Origin: an uncultured Gammaproteobacteria bacterium
Lineage (GTDB): Bacteria > Pseudomonadota > Gammaproteobacteria > DRJJ01
Assembly: GCA_947258795.1 (NCBI GenBank)
Contig: CAMYJU010000006.1
Location: forward strand, 86,333-150,332
Direction: 5' to 3'
Length of the DNA: 64,000 nucleotides
The notes beneath the pieces were generated by a model. It ran no database searches. It was given only the letters and a program-made list of their open reading frames with translations, and had not been told where the DNA came from. Of this stretch, positions 19,023 through 27,829 are shown piece after piece. The first letter of the stretch is position 1. The number at the start of each line of letters is the position of its first letter. Both the position numbers and the translations under genes were made by a program.

Positions 19023-19503
19023 GAAAAATCCCTCCATAGAATATTGTTAAGCCAGGATCATCCATCCTGACCCTATAGGCATATATGGCATCCGACCATT
19101 TTGCCCATACAGCATAGACATTTATTCATATTATTTTGAAATTCTCGGTGAGATACATCACATTGCCACTGAACTGCCAGTGAGTCAGTTCACAATTTAT
19201 AAGTAAGCTCGATCATTGCATATTATAGTCAGAAACCAACAGAGAAGAATTTTATAGAAAGCCAAATTATATCTGGATAACACTACGTAGTTTGTTGGTT
19301 TGACATTAGTATAAAATATAATCATTAATTATATTTTCGACTCAATCAGGTGTGTAGTCCCGACACTGATGTGTCGCCATAGCCTTTGTCACCAACCCTT
19401 TTTATATTGCGCCCATGTTAATTCGATCAGTGTCAATTGGAGTTAGTGTAAAAAACCGCGCTAATTTTTTCTCTGATCCATTTATCTCTCATTTTTTCAA
19501 ATA
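19023..19503. other. 480-bp AT-rich intergenic region without a recognisable gene
   Basis: No coding frame with a ribosome-binding site was found. A TTGACA at 19300 and TATAAT at 19317 are only 11 bp apart and do not make a normal promoter. GATCAG (19425) and CTGATC (19473) flank a possible very degenerate palindrome of the window's repeat family. Confidence 0.4.
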
Positions 19504-20484
19504 CTATCTACCCAGCAACATATTAATAAATACTTGTCTCTGCGACTTGCTGCTATCGCGATAAAAACGAAAATCGACATGCTGTTCAGCTGTATCTGAA
19601 AGCACAATGCCCCACAGTGGCCTGACACTCGTGGGCAGCATGCTGTATCGAATATCCCCGAGTACATTTTCCTGCTCCGGGTCGTAGGCCACGAAACCAT
19701 CAGAAAACTTGATAAATCGCTGGATATCCATATACTGAATCGTTGTAGCCTGCAGTCCCAGTTTATAGAGCCCGACTGAATCACCCTGATAGACCCGAGT
19801 ATTATCACCCAGCCCTACGCGTACCGCATCGACATAAATCCGGCCATTGTAAATATACACCGACCGATACAAGAGTATATTCCCGAGTGTTGGCTTAACC
19901 ACGCGCTGAGACGATCCATGACCACGCGAAAGCATCAATTGTGTAGCAATCGATTCGGCGCGTTGCAACTGTATAAAACCGGCACTTAAATAGAGCGCAC
20001 AGGCTAGCAGCCCATAACGCGCGACAGGTACAAATGAGAATCGTAATGCAATGACTAATGTTAATAAAATGATCGAGGTAAATACAGGATCAATAATCGA
20101 TATCAGATTCCAGCTGATACGCTCGTCGACCAATGGCCACAATAGTTTGGTGCCATAACTGGTGCAGGCATCTAATACCCCACTTAAACTGTAACCTAGC
20201 ATACAAAAAACATAAATGCGCCAGGCAGACAGGTAATGACGCAGAAAGGGCCATAAGATAAGAAAAGCAATTATAGCGCCAAATGGTATAAAAAATATCG
20301 AGTGGGTAAAGTGCCGGTGGTACTCCAGAGTCAATAGTGGGTCACTGGCAGATCTGATCAGGATATCCGCATCTGCCAACAAACCCGAACATATACCAAT
20401 GATCGTGGCAGTTTTTTTCTCGCCTTCTCTCGCGACTGATTGCGCGAGAACACCACCTAAGAGCCCTTGGGTAATAATATCCAT
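19504..20484 (-). CDS. YdjM-like membrane-bound metal-dependent hydrolase
   Basis: 326-residue protein of the YdjM/DUF457 family. It starts with the family signature MDIITQGLLGG and continues with the metal-binding histidine/aspartate set LLADADIL and YHRHFTHS, then about four membrane helices up to residue 175. The C-terminal 150 residues form a soluble, beta-rich domain found in longer members. The E. coli member belongs to the LexA regulon, but no LexA box was seen here. Biological substrate unknown. Confidence 0.8.
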   Translation of the reverse strand: MDIITQGLLGGVLAQSVAREGEKKTATIIGICSGLLADADILIRSASDPLLTLEYHRHFTHSIFFIPFGAIIAFLILWPFLRHYLSAWRIYVFCMLGYSLSGVLDACTSYGTKLLWPLVDERISWNLISIIDPVFTSIILLTLVIALRFSFVPVARYGLLACALYLSAGFIQLQRAESIATQLMLSRGHGSSQRVVKPTLGNILLYRSVYIYNGRIYVDAVRVGLGDNTRVYQGDSVGLYKLGLQATTIQYMDIQRFIKFSDGFVAYDPEQENVLGDIRYSMLPTSVRPLWGIVLSDTAEQHVDFRFYRDSSKSQRQVFINMLLGR

Positions 20485-20513
20485 CTTGATCTATTTAACT
20501 TTGGTTAATATTT

Positions 20514-20563
20514 GGGGTCAGTTTACAGTTGTTAGTAATATTAGCGAAAACAATACCCTGACC
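20514..20563. repeat. family A palindrome, copy 4
   Basis: GGGGTCAG... TAATATTAGCGAAAA ...CCTGACC, 50 bp, both outer arms intact. Confidence 0.75.
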
Positions 20564-20597
20564 ATTTGATTTCGAATTGTTACATTAGCAGTGAGCT

Positions 20598-20624
20598 ATA
20601 TTAGAAACAATTGCTCTCTGACCC
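20598..20624. repeat. family A palindrome, right-half copy 5
   Basis: TATATTAGAAACAATTGC followed by TCTCTGACCC; no left arm. Lies 35 bp from copy 4. Confidence 0.6.
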
Positions 20625-20700
20625 GGTTTATGTCTCGGTTTATGTCTACTGACCTCGATCAATATTTCATGAAATAGGCCTTGGCAAATGGTACATATGG

Positions 20701-20743
20701 CGTATAGTAACTATATTAGCACTCACTACTATACGGAGTAGTG
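20701..20743 (+). promoter_or_regulatory. two overlapping inverted repeats over the ribosome-binding site
   Basis: CGTATAGT (20701-20708) pairs with ACTATACG (20728-20735), and CACTACT (20724-20730) pairs with AGTAGTG (20737-20743). The two hairpins share bases and exclude each other. The GGAG ribosome-binding site (20735-20738) lies partly in the second. This could be an operator or a translational switch for the next gene; it is inferred from symmetry only. Confidence 0.4.
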
Positions 20744-20745
20744 CC

Positions 20746-21228
20746 ATGAAAGGACATGAAAAACAAGACCTTGCCGAACAGGCCTACCACACAGCGCTGC
20801 AATACGAATTGGATTATGGCTGCTGCCCGCAATGCGTGCTGTCCACCGTGCAGGAAACCGTTGGTTTCGTCGACGACATCACGATCAAGGCCAGCCACGG
20901 GCTCTCGGGTGGCGGTGGTCTCATGGGCCAGGGTGCGTGCGGCGCCCTCACCGGTGGCTTGATGGCCATCAGTGCCAAGTACGGCCGCGATCGTGACAAG
21001 TTGCATCGCGGGCGTGGCATGAGCAATTTCAAGAAGACCAGGGACCTGGTTGAACGCTTTCACACAGAGTTTGGTTGCACCACCTGCGAGGACCTGCAGA
21101 AACAGTTTACCGGCCGCACCTATGACATGTGGGATGCCGGTGAGTACAAGGCATTCGATACCGCCCGTGGTGATCAATGCGCACGCGCAACAGCCCTGGT
21201 CACCAAGTGGGTCGTGGAGATTTTATAG
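20746..21228 (+). CDS. C_GCAxxG_C_C family redox protein
   Basis: 160-residue cytosolic protein of the C_GCAxxG_C_C family (redox-active, possibly metal-binding proteins common in anaerobes and sulfur metabolisers). Cysteines occur in the family order: GCCPQC in the N-terminal helix, GQGACGALTGG in the glycine-rich loop, CTTC near residue 106 and QCARAT at the C-terminus. Function is not established; a role in electron transfer or metal storage has been suggested for the family. Ribosome-binding site GGAG lies in a hairpin. It ends 12 bp from a convergent gene. Confidence 0.85.
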   Translation: MKGHEKQDLAEQAYHTALQYELDYGCCPQCVLSTVQETVGFVDDITIKASHGLSGGGGLMGQGACGALTGGLMAISAKYGRDRDKLHRGRGMSNFKKTRDLVERFHTEFGCTTCEDLQKQFTGRTYDMWDAGEYKAFDTARGDQCARATALVTKWVVEIL

Positions 21229-21240
21229 GATTAATAATAG

Positions 21241-21666
21241 TCAAAGATTAGCGCATCCCGCTTTTGAATATAGGATACTGGCACCTTTTGCGATACGGGA
21301 GATTTCCCTGGGATCATCGCATGCGATATAACCCAGCTTATGTATCTTTTCCTGAAGATAATAGGGAACAAGATTGGCCAGCACCAGAATTCCAATAACC
21401 CAGCCTATCAATATGAAATTTGCATACTTATCTACGAATCTTGCTCCGCTCTCATCTCGTTTACCGATATACTGTATTACCCACATCACCCAAAAGATTG
21501 ATGCCAGCAACAAATAATAGGTACCCGTATCAAATGGTATTACCTCGTCTTTACGAACCATAGCTGCATTAACCTGGAAGTACTCATAAAATGCGAATAT
21601 AACTACAGGTATCGCAAGTAGATTAAATATTACGAATACTATTTGCGCAGACTTTTGGTCCATCAA
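21241..21666 (-). CDS. small four-helix membrane protein, immunity-like
   Basis: 141-residue integral membrane protein with about three to four helices (residues about 8-28, 47-66, 84-105) and a soluble C-terminal tail with two cysteines (GYIACDDPRE, KAGC). It starts inside the stop region of the preceding 262-residue gene (4-bp overlap), so translation is coupled. Resembles, from memory, DUF1240-type enterobacterial membrane proteins. Position right after a gene with a colicin-like hydrophobic hairpin suggests an immunity partner; this is inference. Confidence 0.6.
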   Translation of the reverse strand: MMDQKSAQIVFVIFNLLAIPVVIFAFYEYFQVNAAMVRKDEVIPFDTGTYYLLLASIFWVMWVIQYIGKRDESGARFVDKYANFILIGWVIGILVLANLVPYYLQEKIHKLGYIACDDPREISRIAKGASILYSKAGCANL

Positions 21667-22451
21667 TACCCGCCGTAGAATATACCAGGGCCGCCAAATA
21701 GCCTCATTAATGCACCGGGATTATTTTCGAGGTAATTATATGTACGGGTCGCCTCGTACTTGATTTCTCTCAATTTTACACCCAGGTCTTCATAGGCCTT
21801 TATCAGTGCTGCAGTCGCACCAAACTTTTTATCGATATGGTTCAATAACAATCCTGTGACTACACCTACTGCTATTGCTGCTATCAGGGGTGCCGCTGCA
21901 ATTGACCCGATAACTGCAGCTGAACCAACTGCCAGGCCAGCTGCGGCTGCAGCAATTGAGCTTAATCCAATCTTGACCAGATCACTGGTTACCGTTCCAA
22001 GAAATTCTGAAAGCGTAGTGGCATCATTGATGAAATGATCATATATTTCGATGCCAACTGATAAAACAACAGTAATAACAAACCCGCTTTTAACAGATTT
22101 AATAACACCTTTTGGGCCCACGGCCATACGCACTACTTTTGGGTTATCTGCCAAATAGCGTGTACCACGAAGAACCTTCCTGGCACCCGGATACCCTTTA
22201 AATATGATGTATTGCTTGCCAGCGTAGTTTTTAACTACAACTTTCTTAGGTTTTATACCAAATTCACGTATCAATTTTGCTGCATCGACCGAGTCTTTCA
22301 CAGGTGCAACCCAAGCGGACGCATCTTTTGTACGACTCTTCAGATTTCTTTCCTTTTGTATATCTTCTACCGATACTATCTGTAAGATCTGCTCATTCTT
22401 TTTCAGGTCTCCGACCAGTTTATCTTCCATATTCATAATGATTAGCTCCAT
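21663..22451 (-). CDS. putative membrane-active (YafU/colicin-hairpin-like) protein
   Basis: 262-residue protein. The N-terminal 130 residues are soluble and basic (many K, R, V). Residues about 165-210 form an Ala/Gly-rich hydrophobic hairpin, followed by a charged amphipathic segment (NHIDKKFGATAALIKAYEDLG) and a C-terminus ending FGGPGIFYGGY. This arrangement resembles the E. coli YafU protein and pore-forming domains of polymorphic toxins. No signal peptide, VgrG, Rhs, LXG or pre-toxin delivery domain is present, so it could also be a self-acting membrane protein. Start: ATG of MELIIM or the internal MNMEDK; no strong ribosome-binding site separates them. Confidence 0.6.
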   Translation of the reverse strand: MELIIMNMEDKLVGDLKKNEQILQIVSVEDIQKERNLKSRTKDASAWVAPVKDSVDAAKLIREFGIKPKKVVVKNYAGKQYIIFKGYPGARKVLRGTRYLADNPKVVRMAVGPKGVIKSVKSGFVITVVLSVGIEIYDHFINDATTLSEFLGTVTSDLVKIGLSSIAAAAAGLAVGSAAVIGSIAAAPLIAAIAVGVVTGLLLNHIDKKFGATAALIKAYEDLGVKLREIKYEATRTYNYLENNPGALMRLFGGPGIFYGGY

Positions 22452-22460
22452 TTATCATTA

Positions 22461-23195
22461 TTAGTGACACGATACACTTCTACCAGACTTCTTAAACCAC
22501 CAATCAGCCTTCTGGTGGTCTACTTCCCCACCCAGGCCGCGACATAAAAAATAGCCAGTCATAAACATCGAATATTGATGACCGTTATTCGCCGCTGTTT
22601 GATACCATCTATGCGCCTCATTAATATCTACAGGAATAAGCTTACCTGTATCATAAATACTTGCCAGGCGGTGTTGCGCATCAGCATCACCGGCATTGGC
22701 CTTCACCTTTATTTTTTCGATCTCCTTACTCCAGCTCGAATGTTGATCATTGTTAGCGACGCTTACCAGCTTGATATCATTAGAAACTACCCGATCTTTA
22801 GACTTACGAAACCAATCTGTTGACAGCAACAAATCTTTTTCTACTCCCTCACCTGCCTCATACATCCTGCTAATCTGAGCCATTGCGGGTTTATAATTCT
22901 GGTCTGCTGCACTTAGTAAATAAGAGATCGCCACAGATGCATCACGCCCAGCCCAGCTATCTGCGCTATATATGAGCCCCATATAATATTGGGATTCAGC
23001 ATTACCCTGTTTTGCAATAGGCAATAAATAGTTTACGGCTTCGGTGTATTTACCTGAGAAATAGGCTGATTTACCTGGGTCAAGACGATTTTTTATGGTC
23101 GCATCAGTATCTGCTGACCATACTACCTGGCAGCATAAAACTGATAACACAAAAGATGACAAGACTGTGTGTATAGAAATTTTAAACGAGTGCAT
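22461..23195 (-). CDS. secreted Sel1-repeat protein
   Basis: Roughly 244-residue periplasmic protein with Sel1/TPR-like repeats. Start placed at MHSFKISIHTV, the beginning of a signal peptide ending at VVWSAD; the in-frame extension to 23267 contains no better site. Sel1 repeats include AKQGNAESQYYMGLIY, YLLSAADQNYKPAMAQI, ANAGDADAQHRLASIYD and AANNGHQYSMFMTGYF. Such proteins are scaffolds for protein-protein contacts. It lies 10 bp upstream of the membrane-active protein gene on the same strand, so it may belong to that operon. Confidence 0.8.
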   Translation of the reverse strand: MHSFKISIHTVLSSFVLSVLCCQVVWSADTDATIKNRLDPGKSAYFSGKYTEAVNYLLPIAKQGNAESQYYMGLIYSADSWAGRDASVAISYLLSAADQNYKPAMAQISRMYEAGEGVEKDLLLSTDWFRKSKDRVVSNDIKLVSVANNDQHSSWSKEIEKIKVKANAGDADAQHRLASIYDTGKLIPVDINEAHRWYQTAANNGHQYSMFMTGYFLCRGLGGEVDHQKADWWFKKSGRSVSCH

Positions 23196-23455
23196 ACGAA
23201 TCAATATCCCTTTGAAATCCATAATGCTGACAATATCATCAGATATGACAGCATATAATATTATCAACCAGCGTTAGTTGATATCATGCATCATGCATAT
23301 TCCATACTTTGACTATTATTATCATTATTCCTGTGGCAAGATCAAGAAAATACTTTGTACGTGGCATCCTCAACCCGGGTCAGACCTACGCAACATGTTG
23401 ATTTATATAAATTCTAGCCCAAGATAATAATTCGGACCATAGATTCATTGTCCCT

Positions 23456-23486
23456 GATATTTTATAGAATATTGTTCTCTGGCCCC
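23456..23486. repeat. family A palindrome, right-half copy 6
   Basis: GATATTTTATAGAATATTG and TTCTCTGGCCCC directly next to the mtfA stop codon. Confidence 0.5.
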
Positions 23487-24248
23487 TCAATGGACCAGCG
23501 GATCCTGGCGGTAATACTGGCGTAGTTGATCATAGATGGCCGGATAGTATTGATGAATAATATCCGGCCGCTCAAAGAACACCTCGCTGAAGACGGCAAA
23601 GAACTCCGCCGGCGAACTGGCGCCGTAAGTATCGATGCCGTTCGACTCTCCGTCACTGCTTTTGCGTTGAAATTCCTCGAAACCGGCGGTGAAGGCATCA
23701 ACCCACTCGCTATGATTCATACCGGCATGCAGGGGCGGAAAGCCGTTGGCGACGCCATTTTGCATATCTAGCTTGTGAGCAAATTCATGGATGACAAGAT
23801 TATGGCCGTCGATGATGCCTGCGTGCTCGGTGTCCCCCCAGGACAGCACCACCGGCCCGCGCTGCCAGGCTTCGCCAGATAAATTCGATTGCACATGATG
23901 TTCGACACCGTATTCATCCGTGATGACGCGTTCGGGCGCAAACCCGGCCGGATACACAATCACCGACACCCAGCCGTCATACGCATGCAGTTCCAGCTTT
24001 AATATGGGCAAACAGGCCTGCAGGGCAATAATCAATTTCATGGCCTGGCTGATCGCCAGACCATGTGCGCCTTCAATCACTTTTCTATCCAGAAACAAAA
24101 TTGCCATTTCCTGCAGTGCACGCTTTTCATCCACCGTCAGCCGCGCAAGCAACGGAAGTACGGCAAACGCCGCAGACCACTGCGAAGGCGTAATCGTTGA
24201 ACGTTTGATAACGCGTCTGTCTAGCCAGTTACGGAGGATTTGAAACAT
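23487..24248 (-). CDS. mtfA: MtfA-family zinc peptidase
   Basis: 253-residue cytosolic zinc metallopeptidase of the MtfA (YeeI) family, which in E. coli binds the glucose repressor Mlc and has aminopeptidase activity. The metal site is HEFAH (His154, Glu155, His158) with the third ligand Glu in SPAEFFAVFSEVFF. The flanking LVIHEFAHKLDMQNGVANG is strongly conserved in the family. AAAGGTT precedes the ATG. No sugar-PTS genes or Mlc are near, so the regulatory role known from enterobacteria may not apply here. Confidence 0.92.
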   Translation of the reverse strand: MFQILRNWLDRRVIKRSTITPSQWSAAFAVLPLLARLTVDEKRALQEMAILFLDRKVIEGAHGLAISQAMKLIIALQACLPILKLELHAYDGWVSVIVYPAGFAPERVITDEYGVEHHVQSNLSGEAWQRGPVVLSWGDTEHAGIIDGHNLVIHEFAHKLDMQNGVANGFPPLHAGMNHSEWVDAFTAGFEEFQRKSSDGESNGIDTYGASSPAEFFAVFSEVFFERPDIIHQYYPAIYDQLRQYYRQDPLVH

Positions 24249-24297
24249 TCAACCTTTCGCCGACAATGCGGTTTTCGTTTCCAATTAAGGCAATAAT

Positions 24298-24345
24298 GGG
24301 GCAAAGAACTATATCCTATAAAATTAGAAATGTGTCCTCTGGCCC
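24298..24345. repeat. family A palindrome, degenerate copy 7
   Basis: GGGGCAAAGAACTATATCC... AAATTAG ...TCCTCTGGCCC; symmetrical but diverged. Confidence 0.5.
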
Positions 24346-24362
24346 GACAATGCCTTACTGCC

Positions 24363-25748
24363 TTACTGCTTCACTGACACCACCAGGTCGACGCGACGGT
24401 TGGTAGCGCGGCCAAAGGCGGTTTCATTGGAAGCAATGGGTTGTGACTCACCATAACCGACAAAGTCCAGACTATAACCGACTTGCAATGAAGACAGATA
24501 CGACGCCACGGCCTCGGCTCGCGCGGTGGAGAGTTGTTCATTGAGCTCGGTAGAACCAACCGAATCGGTATGCCCTTCCACAACGACCAGTTCGGCATCC
24601 AGCTTACCAATAATGGCATTAACATTGTCCAGCAATGGCTTGGAAGACTCGGGTATCACCGACAAACCGGTCTCGAAGTTAATCCGTTTGAGCCGAAACA
24701 CCAGATTTGCGCCCTGTTGATAGACCAGCGCATCGTCGGGTGAAATTTCCACACGCGCCTGATCCATCGCCTGCTGAAAACGGACCTGAACCGAGGCCCT
24801 TTGCAGTTGCTCTTCCTGGGTCTTGAGCACCTCCTCGGTCTGTTTCAGCTTACCCTCTTTTTCTTCCAGCGTCTGTTTGGTGGTTTTGAGATTGTCCTCC
24901 AGCTTGCCGACACTGGTAGTCAACTCACCCAGCGCCTGTTTCTGCTTAACCAGCACCCGATTCTGTTTCACAATCTGCAGGGCAATATGTTCCGGAGTGC
25001 CCTTTGCCGCAAGGATCACGTCCATCACATCGGTAAGCAACCTGGCACTGGCCAGGGCGTGATCCACGTCCTTCTTATATAAGGACGGGCTGCGCGGGCT
25101 CTGTAAAATCGTATTCATGGCCGTCTCGTAATCCAGCTCGGCCGCGCGTAAAGACTTCGGCGCCAGGTCGTCGGCATTCTTGTCGCTGTACCTGGCGATC
25201 GCCTGCTTGGCTCCGCCGAGTTCACGGTGCTGCACGGCCTTTGTTTCCAGGGCCAGGTATTTCTTCTGAAAGGCCGAGAAGTCTTCCGGTTTGAGTGTAC
25301 GGCTAAACTGTCTGGTTTCGCCCCTCAGGTCATCATCAATATCGTCCAGACGCCTGACTAGGTCATTACTCTTGCGCACGCCCGCCTCCAGCGCCGAGGC
25401 CCGTGACACCAGAATTCGAGTGGCACCCGACTCGCGTGATTTGGCTAATTCCCTGGCATCCTCGAACAGTGCCTTCGCAATCGCCGCCTTGTCAATAACG
25501 GATTCGCCTGAACTTCCCGCCTGAAAATTCCGTTTGGCAGCGGCCAGGTAGTCACTACCCTGTGAGAACAGGTCATTAGCCAGCACATCAACCTGGTCCT
25601 GCTGTGCCGCATTCCTGAATTTGCTGACTTCAGCAATCGCTTTTTGCGGGTCATTACCAGAATGCAGCTCCGCTTTGCGTACGTTGCCACAAGATGACAA
25701 CAAAACAGCCAACAAGATGAACCATAGGGGGGAAATTAACTTCTTCAC
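24363..25748 (-). CDS. OmpA-family lipoprotein with long coiled coil
   Basis: 461-residue outer-membrane lipoprotein. GTG start with GGGAG upstream; signal with lipobox LSSC. Residues about 30-270 are alpha-helical with a DUF4398-like N-terminal part, a coiled coil follows (about 270-320, many K, E, L and Q), and an OmpA peptidoglycan-binding domain ends the protein (about 345-460: VVVEGHTDSVGS, NEQLSTARAEAV, GRATNRRVDLVV). It probably tethers the outer membrane to peptidoglycan. Single gene with its own leader. Confidence 0.9.
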   Translation of the reverse strand: MKKLISPLWFILLAVLLSSCGNVRKAELHSGNDPQKAIAEVSKFRNAAQQDQVDVLANDLFSQGSDYLAAAKRNFQAGSSGESVIDKAAIAKALFEDARELAKSRESGATRILVSRASALEAGVRKSNDLVRRLDDIDDDLRGETRQFSRTLKPEDFSAFQKKYLALETKAVQHRELGGAKQAIARYSDKNADDLAPKSLRAAELDYETAMNTILQSPRSPSLYKKDVDHALASARLLTDVMDVILAAKGTPEHIALQIVKQNRVLVKQKQALGELTTSVGKLEDNLKTTKQTLEEKEGKLKQTEEVLKTQEEQLQRASVQVRFQQAMDQARVEISPDDALVYQQGANLVFRLKRINFETGLSVIPESSKPLLDNVNAIIGKLDAELVVVEGHTDSVGSTELNEQLSTARAEAVASYLSSLQVGYSLDFVGYGESQPIASNETAFGRATNRRVDLVVSVKQ

Positions 25749-25909
25749 AACAATATACTCCCGTTAATCACGCTTTTGTCTTAATCTATCTATGATAATA
25801 GATTTCAGTAGTATCATTATAATTTCTTCAGACCAATTGTCCCAAATATAAGAGAATTCGTGTTTTGATACCATTGATAGTGGCAAATAACCCTATAATA
25901 AACATGTGT

Positions 25910-25953
25910 AGAGAGCAATCGATTCCAATATTGGATGGACCAGTGTTCCGACC
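25910..25953. repeat. family A palindrome, degenerate copy 8
   Basis: AGAGAGCAATCGATTCC, AATATTGG, then GTGTTCCGACC; only inner symmetry remains. Confidence 0.35.
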
Positions 25954-25996
25954 TGATTGATTACGATGAATTATTATCCTGACCCCAGTTACCATA

Positions 25997-26785
25997 ATGA
26001 CTAGCATGTCGGCCACGAAACCCATTCTGATTCTGCAACTGCGCCCTGAAGATGAGACCTCAGACAGTGAATATGCCTGTTTTCTTAAATATGGTGGCTT
26101 GCGTGCCAAGGACACCTGCCGAATACGCATCGAGAAACACGGCATCCCTGACAACCTGGACCTTGATGATTATGCTGCCATTATTGTTGGCGGTAGCCCG
26201 TTCGATATCAGCACCCCGGAAGATGAGAAATCGGCGACTCAGAAAAAGATCGAGGCGGATTTTAACAGGCTATTACAACAGGTCGTTACCCGGGACATTC
26301 CCTTTCTTGGCGCCTGTTCCGGCAATGGTCTGCTAGGGTCGTACCTCGGTACCCGTATATCCACCCGCTACGCAGAGGCCGTTAGCTGCGTCACCCTGGA
26401 TATTACCGAGGCAGGTAAACACGACAAATTACTCACGGGTTTTCCAGAAAAAATCGATGTACTGCTCGGTCACAAGGAAGCTGTAGACACCACGCCCGAT
26501 GGTGCTACCTTATTGATGACAGGCAAAGATTGCCCAATACAAATGTTCCGTGTTGGCGAGAACGTCTACGCCACGCAGTTCCACCCGGAAGGCGATACCG
26601 AGGAATTCTTATTGCGCATCGACATTTACCGCAATCACGGCTATTTCGAGCCGCATGAAGCAGAGGAGTTAAAAAAGCGAGTCAGCCTGAATCCCACCCC
26701 GTATGCCCAGGCGATACTCAGGCGGTTTGTAGAAAGATACTATTCCAGAAGAGAAAAATTGGGTACAGATTTCAGCTGTAAATAA
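25997..26785 (+). CDS. class I glutamine amidotransferase domain protein
   Basis: 262-residue stand-alone class I glutamine amidotransferase. The catalytic triad is visible: nucleophile Cys107 in GACSGNGLLGS, and His196/Glu198 in FHPEGD. Such single-domain proteins (GuaA N-terminal-like, for example YfeJ-type) hydrolyse glutamine or a gamma-glutamyl compound; the partner or substrate is unknown. ATG at 25997 or 26006; neither has a clear ribosome-binding site. The last eight codons and stop lie inside a palindromic repeat (26761-26812), so the natural C-terminus may have been altered. Confidence 0.85.
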   Translation: MTSMSATKPILILQLRPEDETSDSEYACFLKYGGLRAKDTCRIRIEKHGIPDNLDLDDYAAIIVGGSPFDISTPEDEKSATQKKIEADFNRLLQQVVTRDIPFLGACSGNGLLGSYLGTRISTRYAEAVSCVTLDITEAGKHDKLLTGFPEKIDVLLGHKEAVDTTPDGATLLMTGKDCPIQMFRVGENVYATQFHPEGDTEEFLLRIDIYRNHGYFEPHEAEELKKRVSLNPTPYAQAILRRFVERYYSRREKLGTDFSCK

Positions 26786-26812
26786 TATGAGCGAAAATTG
26801 TGCTCTGTACCC
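26761..26812. repeat. family A palindrome, copy 9, overlapping a coding end
   Basis: GGGTACAGA (26761-26769) pairs exactly with TCTGTACCC (26804-26812). Both arms carry the same TAC/GTA change against the family GTCAGA/TCTGAC, so pairing is kept. The left half codes for the end of the glutamine amidotransferase. Confidence 0.75.
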
Positions 26813-26850
26813 TTATAATTTTGATTCGCTGCCTATAGAAGGAATGAAAT

Positions 26851-27678
26851 ATGAGTAAGTATTTCATAACTATACTGCTCAGCTTATCGATTATCACGGA
26901 TTTATCTGCAAATGACCGGGAAGGTACCATTTGCGGCTTTATCCAGGAGCCCTTGTTGTTCTGGTTATGGAGTTCTACAGCACCGGCTCCTGATAGTGAC
27001 AGGGTTTCGCACTTGCAATTTGTTGAGCCTGCCGAATATATGACTAGTGATGGAAAAACCCTAAGAGGTTATAAATACCTGTCTAATGATGGCATCGGGC
27101 ACCAAATGCCTGCAAAAGGATATGTATTAGTGGCACTGGGAAACGCGATGCTTGCAGATCAGATAATAGGCTCGTTGCGTGAGTATTCTGAACTTCATTA
27201 CGATGTATATATTTTTGACTATAGAGGATATGGAAACTCGGACGGAAAAAGGCGAATAAATGCAATTATTGAAGACTATAAGGAAATAGCCCTGTCACTC
27301 AACCGGTTATACGAGAGAAAACTTCTTTATGGTATATCACTTGGCGGCGCTGTGATGCTGAATGTGATAGGGTCAGGGGTTGAATATGATGCAGCAGTGA
27401 TTGACTCCAGTCCCAGTCTACTTTCAGACTATGGTTGCCCGGAACGCATAGATCCATTGGTTAACCTGCCTCAGGATGCCAGTAAACTGCTAATCATCAC
27501 AGGTCAGAAAGATAGTGTATTGGGTGACAGGATGACATCGAAGTTACGGGAGGGTGCTCAGGCCAGAGGAGCAAAAACAGTACACGGCAAGCGATTCTCA
27601 CATCCATTTATGGACCGGGATTATGATATTCATCATCAACGTATGGAGCTTGTGAGAAATTACTTATTAGCCCAATAA
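26851..27678 (+). CDS. secreted alpha/beta hydrolase
   Basis: 275-residue alpha/beta-hydrolase fold protein with a signal peptide (about residues 1-20, cleavage near LSAND). Nucleophile elbow GISLGG gives Ser163; Asp221 (GQKDSVL) and His251 (FSHPFMD) complete the triad. The oxyanion/strand region YVLVALGNAM and FDYRGYGNSDGKRR place it in the Abhydrolase_1/BAAT-like group. AGAAGGAATGAA upstream is a good ribosome-binding site. Two cysteines (residue 28 and SDYGCPE) could bond in the periplasm. Substrate unknown. Confidence 0.85.
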   Translation: MSKYFITILLSLSIITDLSANDREGTICGFIQEPLLFWLWSSTAPAPDSDRVSHLQFVEPAEYMTSDGKTLRGYKYLSNDGIGHQMPAKGYVLVALGNAMLADQIIGSLREYSELHYDVYIFDYRGYGNSDGKRRINAIIEDYKEIALSLNRLYERKLLYGISLGGAVMLNVIGSGVEYDAAVIDSSPSLLSDYGCPERIDPLVNLPQDASKLLIITGQKDSVLGDRMTSKLREGAQARGAKTVHGKRFSHPFMDRDYDIHHQRMELVRNYLLAQ

Positions 27679-27694
27679 GTCCGGTATAATGATT

Positions 27695-27744
27695 GAACTC
27701 AGAAAGCACATTTTAAATATTAGCAAAAACTGTGCTCTGACCCC
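27695..27744. repeat. family A palindrome, copy 10
   Basis: GAACTCAGAAAGCAC, AAATATTAG, then TGTGCTCTGACCCC. Confidence 0.7.
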
Positions 27745-27829
27745 ATTTAAATTACAATAGCCCTACGCCTGGCGATTCAAAGCCGTGAATCTATGATAAT
27801 CTTGCTGAAGGATATCTAGGATAACAACT

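Noticed and set aside
19300-19322. TTGACA...TATAAT promoter
   Set aside because: The boxes are only 11 bp apart, and no gene on the plus strand begins downstream.
19425-19478. Additional family A palindrome
   Set aside because: Only GATCAG/CTGATC outer bases agree; the centre lacks TATTAG, so I did not count it.
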